NCBI GenBank assembly: GCA_016195965.1 | Contig: JACPYR010000030.1 | Location: forward strand, 42,821-106,820 | Length of the DNA stretch: 64,000 nucleotides | Reading direction: 5' to 3' | Origin: Nitrosomonadales bacterium | GTDB taxonomy: Bacteria; Pseudomonadota; Gammaproteobacteria; Burkholderiales; Gallionellaceae | Part shown: piece by piece, positions 47,297 to 56,492 of the stretch | How the letters are laid out: each line of letters starts with the position of its first letter | Position numbering within the stretch: position 1 is the first letter of the stretch | Program-made: the position numbers and the translations under genes | Notes under the pieces: generated by a model | What the model was told of the DNA's origin: nothing | Databases searched by the model: none | The model's input: only the letters and a program-made list of their open reading frames with translations

Positions 47297-48613
47297 GTGT
47301 CAGGTAACGATTACGAGCAGTGCCAGAAATATTTCAAGAAAGCGCTCGGCAAGCAAAAGGAAAAGGATTTTGCCGCTGCAGAGAGTTTTTACAAGCGCGC
47401 GCTCCGCCACGACCCCATGCATCTGGACGCCAATTATTTGCTGGGCACGCTCTACGCGGAGCAGAGGGATTTTGCGCAGGCATTGAAATACCTGCGGCAA
47501 GCAGCGGAGATCAATCCGCGTTCGCACATGATCCAGAACAATCTCGGCAATATTTACCAGATGTCGGGCCAATACGACAAGGCGATTGCCTGTTACCAGC
47601 GTGCGCTGAGCGTTGAACCCAACATGCCCGAGGTGCAGAACAACCTGGGCAACATCTATAAAAATCAGGATATGCCAGCCGAGGCAGAAGCTTGCTACCG
47701 CCGCGCGCTGTTGTTGCGCCCGGATTTCGTCGAGGTCTACTGCAATCTGGGCGGGGTGCTGCGCAGCCAGAAGAAATTTTCGGAAGCTATCGAAAATTAC
47801 CGCAAGGCGCTCGATCTGTCGCCCGCGTTCAAACAGGCTTTTGAGGGGCTGGGCATCTGCCATGCGGAGTTGGGTGAACGCGATCAGGCGGTAGCCAGTT
47901 TTAACCGTTATCTGGAGCTCGATCCCGGTGACAACAGCGAAGTGAAGCTGAGGCTGGCCCAATTGAAGGCGGGCGACATTCCGCAAATTTATCCGGCAGC
48001 GGTGATGCTGAGCACGTATGAAAAGAAGGCGCAAAACTGGGATGCCGATATCCAGCGACCAGGCATGGAATTTCTCGGCCCCCGGCATGTGCGCGAAATG
48101 CTGGCAGAGTTGCAGCTGCCCCAGGCGCGCCAGCTCGATGTGTTGGACATAGGCTGCGGCACCGGCATTTGCGGCGAATATCTGCGTGGATATGCCAAAC
48201 ATCTGGAGGGCGTCGATCTTTCTCCGCATATGCTGGCGCAGGCCAAAAAGAAGGGCTATTACAACAAGCTTGAGTGCGTTGATGCGGTAGGCTACATGCA
48301 GGACTGCAAACGATCCTTCGACTTGATCGTCGCCTCCGGTGTGCTGATTTTGTTCGGGGATTTGTCGCCGGTTTTTCAGGCCGCCACGCGTTTGTTAAAG
48401 CCGGGCGGCATGTTTGTCTTTACGCTGTACCGCAGCGAATCGGAGGCGGTGATGGTGCGGTATAACTTGCACTTTGCCCATAGCGCAGCCTATGTGCAGG
48501 AAGCCGCCGAGTCTGCCGGTTTGCAGGTGGTCCTGCTGGAGCAGGAAGTGCATGAGTATGATCAGGGCGCAGCTCAACCTGGCTGGGTGGCTGCGTTGCG
48601 CAAAGCCGGCTGA
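47297..48613 (+). CDS. TPR-repeat methyltransferase
   Basis: The 438-aa protein joins an N-terminal array of about six TPRs (residues 8-240, for example YEQCQKYFKKALGKQKEKDF, IQNNLGNIYQMSGQYDKAIA, VQNNLGNIYKNQDMPAEAEA, VYCNLGGVLRSQKKFSEAIE) to a C-terminal SAM-dependent methyltransferase domain with LDIGCGTGICGEYL and FDLIVASGVLILFGDL. The start is a GTG at 47297 after AAGGAG. The target is not known; TPR-methyltransferases often modify surface proteins or glycans. A glycosyltransferase gene lies convergent to it. Confidence 0.85.
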   Translation: MSGNDYEQCQKYFKKALGKQKEKDFAAAESFYKRALRHDPMHLDANYLLGTLYAEQRDFAQALKYLRQAAEINPRSHMIQNNLGNIYQMSGQYDKAIACYQRALSVEPNMPEVQNNLGNIYKNQDMPAEAEACYRRALLLRPDFVEVYCNLGGVLRSQKKFSEAIENYRKALDLSPAFKQAFEGLGICHAELGERDQAVASFNRYLELDPGDNSEVKLRLAQLKAGDIPQIYPAAVMLSTYEKKAQNWDADIQRPGMEFLGPRHVREMLAELQLPQARQLDVLDIGCGTGICGEYLRGYAKHLEGVDLSPHMLAQAKKKGYYNKLECVDAVGYMQDCKRSFDLIVASGVLILFGDLSPVFQAATRLLKPGGMFVFTLYRSESEAVMVRYNLHFAHSAAYVQEAAESAGLQVVLLEQEVHEYDQGAAQPGWVAALRKAG

Positions 48614-48644
48614 TATTTGCGTGCAAGCCGCTTCTCGCGGGGTA

Positions 48645-50291
48645 TTACTTCGGCGCTATGCGCCGGTACAGCCGATAGTGTTCGCCATTGTCACCTTTGC
48701 GGCTGCCCTCCCAGGTTTTTTCCCAGCGTGTTTCATCGAGCAGCGGTTTGGATAATTTATCGCCTTGGATCAGGCGCAGGTCGCAACGATGCTGGGGGTC
48801 GCGTTGCGTGATGATATTGCCGAAGTAATGCAGCATGGCGCGTTGGCTCTCGCCCAGCTGTTCGCCGGCTATGCATTGGTAGCGTTTCGGCAAGGCTTGT
48901 TTTAACGAGGTGACCATGCTGCGGTAACTTTTTCCGCTGTCCAGCCAGGGCAGCCATAGCGTCATCGCGAGTATCCATACCAACGTGACACCGGACGCCC
49001 AATTTAGAGTCGCGCGGCGCATCGAACGCCCGACACGCCACACCATGATCACCCACAACATGGTGGCGATGATCGCGATGACAAATGGCGCGGTTTGCAA
49101 TTCCGGCTCGAAGCCCGGCTGGTAGTCTTTCAGCCAATGCGTGATCTTGGCCTGGTTATCCAGCAGCAGGCCTGCCCAACCCCACCACATCAGGATCGCG
49201 AGCAAGGCAAAGGTCATGATCCCGAACCAGTCCAGCGCGTTGGCCGCGCCGCGTTTCAGCATCGACAGCGAGGCGGTGGCCAGCAGCGTGATCGGCAGCA
49301 GCATGGGCAGCGCGTATACTTCTTCGATGTCGGCTGCGAGGCTGAGAGTGACGAACATCACCGCGAAACCGACCAAGGGCAATTGCAGATCGTCGCGTTG
49401 CGCCAGACGTTTGCGCGATTGCCAGACTATCCAGACTGCCAGCGGCAGCGCAGGCCATGCCAGCCAGGGCAGGTTTTCCAGGTAGTAGAGGGAGTCCTTG
49501 TCAGGCCCGGCCTTGGCAAAGTCGATCCAATGGCCGATGTTGTGGGTCCATGCCCAGTCCGAAAATAACTGCGGGGAGTGGAGCAGCAGCAGCAAAGGCC
49601 AGATGGTCAGCCAGGGTAAGGCGAATAGGGGCGCGACGAAGATGCTGAGATAATAATTGCGGTTGCGCCATTTATTAAACAATAAAGGCAGGCTGGCCGA
49701 GATCAGCACGAACAGGATAGGCGCAATAAAACCCTTGGACATGAAGCCTATGCCCACGCCGGTTCCTATCCACAGGCCCGCGCGCAGGACGCGTTCCTGG
49801 CTCAGGCTGTATCCATACAGCATCATCGCGCAGCCTGCCAGCAGTGCGAGATCGGTGTTCAATTGATGCGCGCGCACCAGCATGCCCAGGCAACCGATCA
49901 GGATGATCGCCGCAGCCCAGCCGCGATTTTCGCCGTACAGCCTGCGACCGGAAAGGCCGATGAATAACAACGTCAGCGCGGTAAAGAAGCCGCTGGCAAG
50001 ACGCGCGCCGTCATGCAGCGGCAGCCAGTGCGAGAACATCTTGGCAAACACGGCTGCAGTCCAATAGAACAGCGGCGGCTTATCCATAAAGGGTTCGCCC
50101 GCGAGGGTGGGCACCAGCCAGTTGCCGTTTTGCAAAATCGAATAAATCAACCCGAAGCTGAAAGCGTCATCCGGTTTCCACGGATCGTGTCCGACCAGCC
50201 CGGTACCTAGCCAGGTCAGGCACAGCAGTCCGAGCAGCACCGCCTTGGCGGGAGTGATCGGGTGAGGGTCGGTGGGTTTGATGAAGTACAT
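48645..50291 (-). CDS. ArnT-like GT39-family glycosyltransferase
   Basis: The 548-aa membrane protein has about 11 hydrophobic helices and the GT39/ArnT-like N-terminal loop: HDPWKPDDAFSFGLIYSI, NGNWLVPTLAGEPFMDKPPL and FYWTAAVFAKMF. The DD pair and the EPFMDKPPL motif are the catalytic and polyprenyl-sugar-binding features of this superfamily. The donor and acceptor cannot be told from sequence; lipid A aminoarabinose transfer is one possibility among several. The C-terminal 150 residues are a periplasmic-like domain. Confidence 0.83.
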   Translation of the reverse strand: MYFIKPTDPHPITPAKAVLLGLLCLTWLGTGLVGHDPWKPDDAFSFGLIYSILQNGNWLVPTLAGEPFMDKPPLFYWTAAVFAKMFSHWLPLHDGARLASGFFTALTLLFIGLSGRRLYGENRGWAAAIILIGCLGMLVRAHQLNTDLALLAGCAMMLYGYSLSQERVLRAGLWIGTGVGIGFMSKGFIAPILFVLISASLPLLFNKWRNRNYYLSIFVAPLFALPWLTIWPLLLLLHSPQLFSDWAWTHNIGHWIDFAKAGPDKDSLYYLENLPWLAWPALPLAVWIVWQSRKRLAQRDDLQLPLVGFAVMFVTLSLAADIEEVYALPMLLPITLLATASLSMLKRGAANALDWFGIMTFALLAILMWWGWAGLLLDNQAKITHWLKDYQPGFEPELQTAPFVIAIIATMLWVIMVWRVGRSMRRATLNWASGVTLVWILAMTLWLPWLDSGKSYRSMVTSLKQALPKRYQCIAGEQLGESQRAMLHYFGNIITQRDPQHRCDLRLIQGDKLSKPLLDETRWEKTWEGSRKGDNGEHYRLYRRIAPK

Positions 50292-50350
50292 GCGTCAAGT
50301 CATTTCAGGTTCGGGGTCGAATAGCTGATGGAATTGTCGCCGCAAATGAA

Positions 50351-50372
50351 AAAGGCAGCAAACGCTGCCTTT
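50351..50372 (-). terminator. rho-independent terminator after rpmE
   Basis: AAAGGCAGC pairs with GCTGCCTTT around a 4-nt loop; on the minus strand the stem runs into TTCATTT. It lies 40 nt past the rpmE stop. Confidence 0.75.
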
Positions 50373-50412
50373 TGATGGAACCGCTGCGCGAAGTTCCTCG
50401 ATGAGATGGTAA

Positions 50413-50628
50413 CTACGCGGCAGCCTTGGTGCCGTACTTCTGGCGGAATTTGTCGATACGGCCGGCGGTATCCACGATCTTCTGTGTGCCAGTATAGAAC
50501 GGGTGGCATTCGGAACAAACTTCAATGTTCAGAACCGGTTTGCCCATCACGGACTTGGTCTTGAAGCTGTTGCCACAGCTGCATGTCACGGTGATTTCCT
50601 GGTATTTTGGGTGAATGTCTGCTTTCAT
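50413..50628 (-). CDS. rpmE: 50S ribosomal protein L31
   Basis: L31 bridges the ribosomal subunits. The 71-aa product starts at 50628 ([19 protein letters not shown]). All four zinc-binding Cys are present (Cys16, Cys18, Cys38, Cys41), so this is the zinc form, and [20 protein letters not shown] is the family signature. An in-frame start at 50670 adds 14 unconserved residues. A terminator follows. Confidence 0.96.
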   Translation of the reverse strand: MKADIHPKYQEITVTCSCGNSFKTKSVMGKPVLNIEVCSECHPFYTGTQKIVDTAGRIDKFRQKYGTKAAA

Positions 50629-50841
50629 TTTATTTCCTTGCGAGTTGTTTAGTGCGGCGGGTGTACGCACTCAGGTGTTGCATAAGGGCGCGCATTATCC
50701 ATAAAAACAGGGCGCCGCGCAAATTTTTATGCGTCGCCCGCCAAGTTTGGCGATGTGGCTGGCACAGCATGGCTGGGAACTGGCTCTGGCGGCCCGAATC
50801 ACATACACTCTGCGCGATTGATCGAATTAAAGGATGGATGT

Positions 50842-52095
50842 ATGCCTACACTGGGTCGCAGTGATTACCGCACGCTGATATTGGCCGCTTTGGGCGGCGC
50901 GCTGGAGTTTTACGATTTCATCATTTTTGTATTTTTTGCGGTGGTGATAGGAAAGTTGTTTTTTCCGCCCGACATGCCGGAATGGTTGCGTCAATTGCAG
51001 ACCTTTGGCATTTTTGCGGCAGGTTATCTGGCCCGCCCGCTGGGCGGTGTTGTGATGGCGCACTTCGGCGATTTGCTGGGACGGAAACGGATGTTCATGC
51101 TGAGCATCTTTTTGATGTCCGTGCCGACATTGGCGATCGGCATGTTGCCGACCTATGCGGTTATCGGTGTCTGGGCTCCGATACTGTTGCTCGCGTTGCG
51201 CGTGCTGCAAGGAGCCGCGATCGGCGGCGAGGTGCCGGGCGCCTGGGTATTCGTCACCGAGCATGTTCCGCCACGGCATGCCGGTTTCGCGTGCGGCACG
51301 CTGACCGCCGGGCTGACAGCCGGAATATTGCTCGGTTCGCTGGTGGCGACTGCGATCAACAGGCTGTATACCCCTGCGGAATTGCTTGCGGAAGGCTGGC
51401 GCGTGCCGTTCATCATCGGTGGAGCCTTCGGTTTGCTGTCGGCCTGGTTGCGCCAGTGGTTGCACGAAACGCCGGTGTTCAAGGAGATGCAGGCGCGGCA
51501 AACATTGGCTGACGAACTGCCGTTGAAAACGGTGATACGAGAGCATCGCCCCGCCGTGATTTTAACCATGCTGTTGACCTGGCTGCTGTCTGCCGCGATC
51601 GTGGTGATGATCTTGATGACCCCGACGCTGGTGCAGAAACTCTATGCGATTCCCGCCGCGACCGCTTTGCAGGCGAACAGCATCGCGACCTTGTTGCTGA
51701 GTCTGGGCTGTGTGGTGTTCGGCGCGTTAGCCGATCGTTATGGCGCAGGGCGGGTATTGATGGCGGGATGTGCGATGCTGGGCGTCACTTCGGCGCTGTT
51801 CTATCAGCAGATGTCGGTTGCGCCGCAAGATATTAACGGATGGTATGCCTTGTGCGGATTTTTTGTCGGCGTGGTCGGCGTGGTGCCCGGCGTTGCCGTC
51901 AAGTCGTTTCCGCCGGTGGTGCGTTTTTCCGGATTGTCGTTTTCATACAACGTGGCCTATGCGGTATTTGGCGGGCTGACGCCGGTGGTGGTGAGCATGC
52001 TGTTGCCGCTCGATCCTTTAGCTCCGGCACACTATGTGGTGGCATTGAGCTTGGTGGGCATGTCGATAGGAGGGTATTTGTGGAGGCGTGCGTAG
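50842..52095 (+). CDS. MHS-family MFS transporter
   Basis: The 417-aa transporter has 12 predicted membrane segments and starts at 50842 after AAAGGA. It has the first-loop motif LEFYDFIIFVFFAVVIGKLFF split, HFGDLLGRKRMFMLSIFLM split and the MHS-type RVLQGAAIGGEVPGAWVFVTEHVP split. Metabolite:proton symporters of this group (ProP-like) take up osmolytes or carboxylates. Substrate unknown. It lies alone between rpmE and ispB. Confidence 0.85.
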   Translation: MPTLGRSDYRTLILAALGGALEFYDFIIFVFFAVVIGKLFFPPDMPEWLRQLQTFGIFAAGYLARPLGGVVMAHFGDLLGRKRMFMLSIFLMSVPTLAIGMLPTYAVIGVWAPILLLALRVLQGAAIGGEVPGAWVFVTEHVPPRHAGFACGTLTAGLTAGILLGSLVATAINRLYTPAELLAEGWRVPFIIGGAFGLLSAWLRQWLHETPVFKEMQARQTLADELPLKTVIREHRPAVILTMLLTWLLSAAIVVMILMTPTLVQKLYAIPAATALQANSIATLLLSLGCVVFGALADRYGAGRVLMAGCAMLGVTSALFYQQMSVAPQDINGWYALCGFFVGVVGVVPGVAVKSFPPVVRFSGLSFSYNVAYAVFGGLTPVVVSMLLPLDPLAPAHYVVALSLVGMSIGGYLWRRA

Positions 52096-52208
52096 CTACA
52101 TAGTATCCCGTTTTGCGGCGTTTTTTATGCGACAATGCGCGCCGTGAAAAGTGCATGCCCGATGCATAGCCAAATTTTCGGGCGTGCCCCTACTATTCAG
52201 GATAGATC

Positions 52209-53177
52209 GTGTTTTTAGAAAATCTCAAGCAATTACTCTCGGCGGACATGGCTGCGGTGGATCAGGTGATACGCACGCGGCTGCACTCGGAAGTGCCGCT
52301 GATCAACCAGGTCGGTGAATACATCGTCAACAGCGGCGGCAAGCGCTTGCGTCCGGCGCTGGTGGTGCTGTCCGCCGATGCGTTTGCCTATCAGGGCAAG
52401 CAACATCACGATTTGGCCGCCGTGGTCGAGTTCATCCATACCGCCACGCTGTTGCACGACGATGTGGTCGATGAGTCCGCGTTGCGCCGCGGTCAGGCCA
52501 GCGCCAGTGCGCTGTTTGGTAACTCCGCCAGCGTGCTGGTCGGGGATTTCTTGTATTCGCGCGCATTCCAGATGATGGTTGACGTCGGCGAGATGCGCGT
52601 GATGCAGACGTTGGCCGACGCCACCAACACCATCGCCGAGGGCGAAGTGCTGCAACTGCTCAACTGCCGCAATGCGGATGTGGATATCGCCAATTACATG
52701 CGCGTCATCCATTGCAAGACGGCCAAACTGTTTGAGGCTGCGATGCGTTTGGGGGCGATCCTGAGCAAAGCCTCTGCGGCGGAGGAAGATGCGGCGGCCA
52801 AGTATGGCATGCACCTCGGTACGGCGTTCCAGCTGATCGATGACGTGCTGGATTATTCTGCCGATGAGCAGCAGACCGGCAAACATCTCGGTGATGATCT
52901 CGCCGAAGGCAAGCCCACCCTGCCGCTGATCTATGCGATGCAGCATGGCTCTGCCGAACAGGCGGAAGTGGTTCGCAATGCAATAGAGCAGGGGGATGTG
53001 GGGAAATTTGCCGAGGTGCTGCAAGTCATCCGCGTCACTGGCGCATTGGATTTCACCCACCAGCAAGCATTGCGTGAGGCCAAACTGGCTTGCTCCGCCA
53101 TCGCCATGTTGCCGGATTCAAAATACAAACAATGTTTGTTAGAATTGGCGCACTTCGCAGCGACACGGCAATTCTAA
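52209..53177 (+). CDS. ispB: octaprenyl-diphosphate synthase (IspB-type)
   Basis: IspB builds the ubiquinone side chain by repeated addition of isopentenyl diphosphate. The 322-aa protein starts with a GTG at 52209. It has both Asp-rich motifs: TATLLHDDVVDE and AFQLIDDVLDYSADEQQTGK, as well as GGKRLRPALVVLSADAF. Chain length is not certain from sequence; the neighbourhood (rpmE side, tRNA-Pro downstream) is not decisive. Confidence 0.92.
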   Translation: MFLENLKQLLSADMAAVDQVIRTRLHSEVPLINQVGEYIVNSGGKRLRPALVVLSADAFAYQGKQHHDLAAVVEFIHTATLLHDDVVDESALRRGQASASALFGNSASVLVGDFLYSRAFQMMVDVGEMRVMQTLADATNTIAEGEVLQLLNCRNADVDIANYMRVIHCKTAKLFEAAMRLGAILSKASAAEEDAAAKYGMHLGTAFQLIDDVLDYSADEQQTGKHLGDDLAEGKPTLPLIYAMQHGSAEQAEVVRNAIEQGDVGKFAEVLQVIRVTGALDFTHQQALREAKLACSAIAMLPDSKYKQCLLELAHFAATRQF

Positions 53178-53241
53178 AAGCGCATTCAATTGCTGGCCGT
53201 CCAGGGCTTGCGTGGTACACAGCTTCTTGATTTGTTAGATT

Positions 53242-53318
<77 letters not shown>

Positions 53319-53456
53319 CTCAAATTGATCCCGATATATTCCCAATGATATACCGAATATTGGCGTATTTATTAGGTTTCCGAGATTCCGTTCCCAATTC
53401 AAATCGGGTTTTGCAAAGCTTAATTAGACTCAATTGTGGCAGACATTTTTTTGTCT

Positions 53457-53553
53457 GTGCCCAAACCGTGCCCATTTTGTGCCCAAACCGTGCCCAACCA
53501 TTATTTCAAAGTTGGCAACTTCAAGCTATTTCGACTACTGCTCTGCGTGCCCA
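53457..53553. repeat. GTGCCCA heptamers at 11-bp spacing beside the tRNA attachment site
   Basis: GTGCCCA occurs at 53457, 53468, 53479 and 53490, starts exactly 11 bp apart, within two 19-bp direct repeats (53456-53474 and 53478-53496). A fifth copy lies at 53547. Helically phased sites between a tRNA attachment end and a tyrosine integrase gene suggest integrase arm-type or excisionase binding sites. The role is inferred. Confidence 0.75.
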
Positions 53554-53633
53554 TCAGTGGTAGCAATTTGTCTATATGGGTATCCACAATAGGTTGAGTA
53601 TTCGGTACCCCGAAACAAAACTTATTAGCCAAC

Positions 53634-53849
53634 CTATTTCTTATCCGGAAAATATTCCAATAGATCGCAGACTGAACAAGAAAAAAGTTCGCAAAGGCGT
53701 TCTATCGTCTCCGTATCAATTCTAGTTGCTGTTTCGTTATAGAGCAAAGTGATTGTGTTGCGATGCAGCCCGGTTTCCCTGGCTACATCGATAATTTTCA
53801 TTTTCCGCTCTCCCATCATTCGAGAAAGATGGCATCTGATCATTTTCAT
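53634..53849 (-). CDS. Xre-family helix-turn-helix regulator
   Basis: The 71-aa protein is one small Cro/C1-type HTH (residues about 17-68: KIIDVARETGLHRNTITLLYN split, IDTETIERLCELFSCSVCDL). It is divergent from the excisionase-integrase genes with about 140 bp between. That is the arrangement of a repressor that controls the element's own genes. The sequence resembles YozG/HTH_26 regulators. Confidence 0.85.
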   Translation of the reverse strand: MKMIRCHLSRMMGERKMKIIDVARETGLHRNTITLLYNETATRIDTETIERLCELFSCSVCDLLEYFPDKK

Positions 53850-53874
53850 ACTCCAAGAATATATTTCGTTCAGG

Positions 53875-53921
53875 ATGACATAAAATCATTGTAAATGGAA
53901 GTTTGTTGTGTATAATGTCAT
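53875..53921 (+). promoter_or_regulatory. predicted promoter and operator of the integration genes
   Basis: A TATAAT -10 box at 53911-53916 lies 16 bp after TTGTAA (53889-53894). The inverted half-sites ATGACAT (53875-53881) and ATGTCAT (53915-53921) bracket it and the right one covers the -10, as expected for repression by the divergent Xre protein. Confidence 0.6.
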
Positions 53922-53991
53922 ACAGGATAGCAAATTGATGTTCAAAGCGTTGTTTTGAAATCCTAAGTAAATTTCAATATAGGAGAATTGT

Positions 53992-54225
53992 ATGTCATTA
54001 ACTTATTTAACAACCGACGAACTTTCGAAATATATCAAATACGATACTCGCACTATTCGCGAACGTCTTAAGGATAGCGTGCTTATTGAAGGCGTGCATT
54101 ACATACGCCCATTCGGGGGACGCAAGATTCTTTTCATCTGGGAGCACATTGAGCGCGACATGGGAAGCAAGTCTTCTACGATGTTGGCTATCCCTATGCT
54201 GAACGGAGGGATGTGCCATGGGTAG
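53992..54225 (+). CDS. excisionase-like DNA-binding protein
   Basis: The 77-aa protein begins MSLTYLTTDELSKYIKYDTR and has the winged-helix pattern of excisionases (YLTTDELSKYIKYDTRTIRE, then HYIRPFGGRKILFIWEHIER), which help the integrase excise the element. It follows AGGAG and overlaps the integrase start by 8 nt, so the two are translated together. Confidence 0.72.
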   Translation: MSLTYLTTDELSKYIKYDTRTIRERLKDSVLIEGVHYIRPFGGRKILFIWEHIERDMGSKSSTMLAIPMLNGGMCHG

Positions 54226-55489
54226 CATTAGAAAACGTGAAGACAACGGACTGTTGTTTATGGACTTTCGATATAAGGGTGCGAGATTTAGGGAGCAAAC
54301 TGCACTGGCTGAAAATTCAGCAAATCGGAAGAGACTGGAAAAAGTCATGGATACCATTGAGGCCGACATCTCAGCCGGCATTTTTGATTACCGCCGTTAC
54401 TTCCCTTCGAGCAAAAACGTCTCGAAGTTCGATGAGTTGAATGGCGCACCTGCGAACGATCCTGTGGCGGCAAATGTTGCTCAGGTAGTTGCACCGGTAA
54501 TCAATGGCGATGTCCCATTGTTCCGTTACTTCACCGAAACCTGGTTTACGGAGAAGGAGGTGGAGTGGCGCAAGTCGCATCGTATCAGCACCCGTGCTGA
54601 TATCGACAAACTCCTCATTCCTCACTTCGGGGAAAAGGTGGTCAGCCAGATCACCAAGGCAGATATTCTTGGCTTCCGCGCCGCACTCTCGAAAGTAAAT
54701 GCGCGGGGCAAGACAACACCTTTATCAGCTCGCCGTATTAACAAGATCTTTGGACCTTTACGGCAAATCCTTAACGAAGCGGCCGACCGGTTTGATTTTC
54801 GCACACCTTTTCACAACATCAAACAGCTCAAGTTCAGAAAGACCGACATCAAGCCGTTCACCCTGGACGAAGTCAGGCAGATCATCAACACCGTGCGGCC
54901 TGATTTCAAGAACTACTACACCGTCCGGTTTTTCACCGGCATGCGTACCGGGGAAGCGGATGGCCTGAAATGGAAGTACGTCGACTTTGAGCGACGTCTC
55001 ATTCTGGTACGTGAAACAGTTGTGGCAGGCGATGAAGAATACACCAAGAACGACGGCTCGCAACGCGACATCCAGATGTCACAGGTGGTGTATGACGCGC
55101 TCAAGGAGCAGGAGAAATCGACCCGTCATCTGTCGCCATTCGTATTCTGCAACAGCATCGGCACGCCGTTGGCGCACAAGAACATTACCAACCGCGTGTG
55201 GTATCCGCTGTTGCGTCATCTGGATTTGGAAAAGCGTCGTCCATACCAATGTCGTCATACCGCCGCCACGCTCTGGCTAGCGTCAGGTGAAAACCCGGAA
55301 TGGATCGCGCGGCAGATGGGACATACCAACACCGAGATGCTGTTCCGAGTGTACTCGCGCTTCGTACCCAATCTGACCCGCCAGGACGGCAGCGCATTCG
55401 AGCGGCTGCTGTTGCAAAGCGGCGCCACACAGCCCAACCAGACGGAAGCTCAGACGAAAAATATGACAGAGGAGATAAGCCATGAATAA
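54218..55489 (+). CDS. tyrosine-family site-specific integrase (DUF3596-type)
   Basis: The 423-aa recombinase has an N-terminal DUF3596-like arm-binding domain (MGSIRKREDNGLLFMDFRYK, YKGARFREQTAL), a SAM-like core-binding domain and the C-terminal catalytic domain. Catalytic residues visible are Arg in GMRTGEADGLKW, the PYQCRHTAATLWL box (first His replaced by Tyr, as is usual in this subgroup), His in GHTNTEMLFRVY and the Tyr nucleophile at RVYSRF. It lies 0.9 kb from tRNA-Pro and overlaps the OB-HD gene by 8 nt. Confidence 0.93.
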   Translation: MGSIRKREDNGLLFMDFRYKGARFREQTALAENSANRKRLEKVMDTIEADISAGIFDYRRYFPSSKNVSKFDELNGAPANDPVAANVAQVVAPVINGDVPLFRYFTETWFTEKEVEWRKSHRISTRADIDKLLIPHFGEKVVSQITKADILGFRAALSKVNARGKTTPLSARRINKIFGPLRQILNEAADRFDFRTPFHNIKQLKFRKTDIKPFTLDEVRQIINTVRPDFKNYYTVRFFTGMRTGEADGLKWKYVDFERRLILVRETVVAGDEEYTKNDGSQRDIQMSQVVYDALKEQEKSTRHLSPFVFCNSIGTPLAHKNITNRVWYPLLRHLDLEKRRPYQCRHTAATLWLASGENPEWIARQMGHTNTEMLFRVYSRFVPNLTRQDGSAFERLLLQSGATQPNQTEAQTKNMTEEISHE

Positions 55490-56492
55490 ACTTTATGAGT
55501 TCAGTCAGCAGGTCATTCACCCCGTGGATGACCAGGATACCCCGACCAATCTGGCCATGATGCCCAAGTTATTCCGGCTGACTGAGAACGAACCCATGGA
55601 TGATCGGCGTACTCAGTGCACTGCCACGCTTTTTCACGACAGCGCATCGCTCAGGGTGCACTGGATCGCCAGCACCCCAGATATGCGCCTGAAATCGGGA
55701 GATATGGTCTCGCCGCGATGGTTTGGCAGGGCCACTTGCAAAGGCGGTGCCATCAAGATCAGCCGCCTGGTGTTGATGGAACGCCCGGAGCCTTGGCAAA
55801 ACCTGTTCAATACCATTCCGCATGATTGGGTGAATGATCGTGCACTGGTCAGGCAGGCGGCACGGTTGATGGAAGGACTGCCGCGCTCCTATCGCTATCT
55901 GTTCAACGCCATATTCTGGGATGGACAGCGCTTCAAGCGGTTCTGCACTGTTCCCTCATCGGTCAACGGCCATCATGCGGCGGATAACGGTAACCTGCAA
56001 CACGCAGTGGAGGTGGCGCAGTCGATACAGCAGGAGTGTCAGAGCCGCGAGATGTCAAACGTTGGTCTGGGTATTCTCGCCGGGTTCCTGCACGATGCCG
56101 GCAAGGCAGATGAATACAAGCTTGCTCCTGGTGGAAAGTGGCAAATGACGGATCGGGGAAAATTGCTCGGACACAAAATCACCGTGATCGAGTGGATCGC
56201 ACAGGCCAAGGCAAAGTGGAATCTGCTGATGCCGGAGAATCACTATATGGCACTGCTGCATTGCCTGACCAGCTCGCCCTCCGCACCGGAGTGGTTGGGC
56301 ATCAGGAAGCCGGCGATGATTGAGGCGCTCCTGCTCTCCTGTATGGATCGGTTGTCTGGCACGGAAGACCTGATGCGGCGTTGCACGACGGACCAGAATG
56401 GCTGGGGTGCTTACCACGCACACCTTAGTGGTAAGCCTTACCGTATTGACGGACACCTCAAAGTGTCGGGTGAGGTAGATGACCATGATTGA
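55482..56492 (+). CDS. OB-HD nuclease-like protein (YhaM-like) on the integrative element
   Basis: The 336-aa protein has an N-terminal OB-like domain (residues about 35-125) and an HD domain (about 165-300) with HHAADNGNLQHAVEVAQSI, the metal pair LAGFLHDAGKADEY, a later His in MALLHCLTSS and the final Asp in LLSCMDRLSGTED. This is the order of the YhaM 3'-5' exoribonuclease family; conjugative TraI_2 proteins share an HD domain, but the OB start is against that. All HD ligands are present, so it may be active. The gene starts inside the integrase stop and is probably expressed with it. A truncated inverted copy lies at 58823-59290. Confidence 0.75.
   Translation: MNKLYEFSQQVIHPVDDQDTPTNLAMMPKLFRLTENEPMDDRRTQCTATLFHDSASLRVHWIASTPDMRLKSGDMVSPRWFGRATCKGGAIKISRLVLMERPEPWQNLFNTIPHDWVNDRALVRQAARLMEGLPRSYRYLFNAIFWDGQRFKRFCTVPSSVNGHHAADNGNLQHAVEVAQSIQQECQSREMSNVGLGILAGFLHDAGKADEYKLAPGGKWQMTDRGKLLGHKITVIEWIAQAKAKWNLLMPENHYMALLHCLTSSPSAPEWLGIRKPAMIEALLLSCMDRLSGTEDLMRRCTTDQNGWGAYHAHLSGKPYRIDGHLKVSGEVDDHD

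Noticed and set aside
53457..53553. possible CRISPR array
   Set aside because: Units are 7-19 bp with 3- to 50-bp spacing and no spacers of even length; no cas genes are near.
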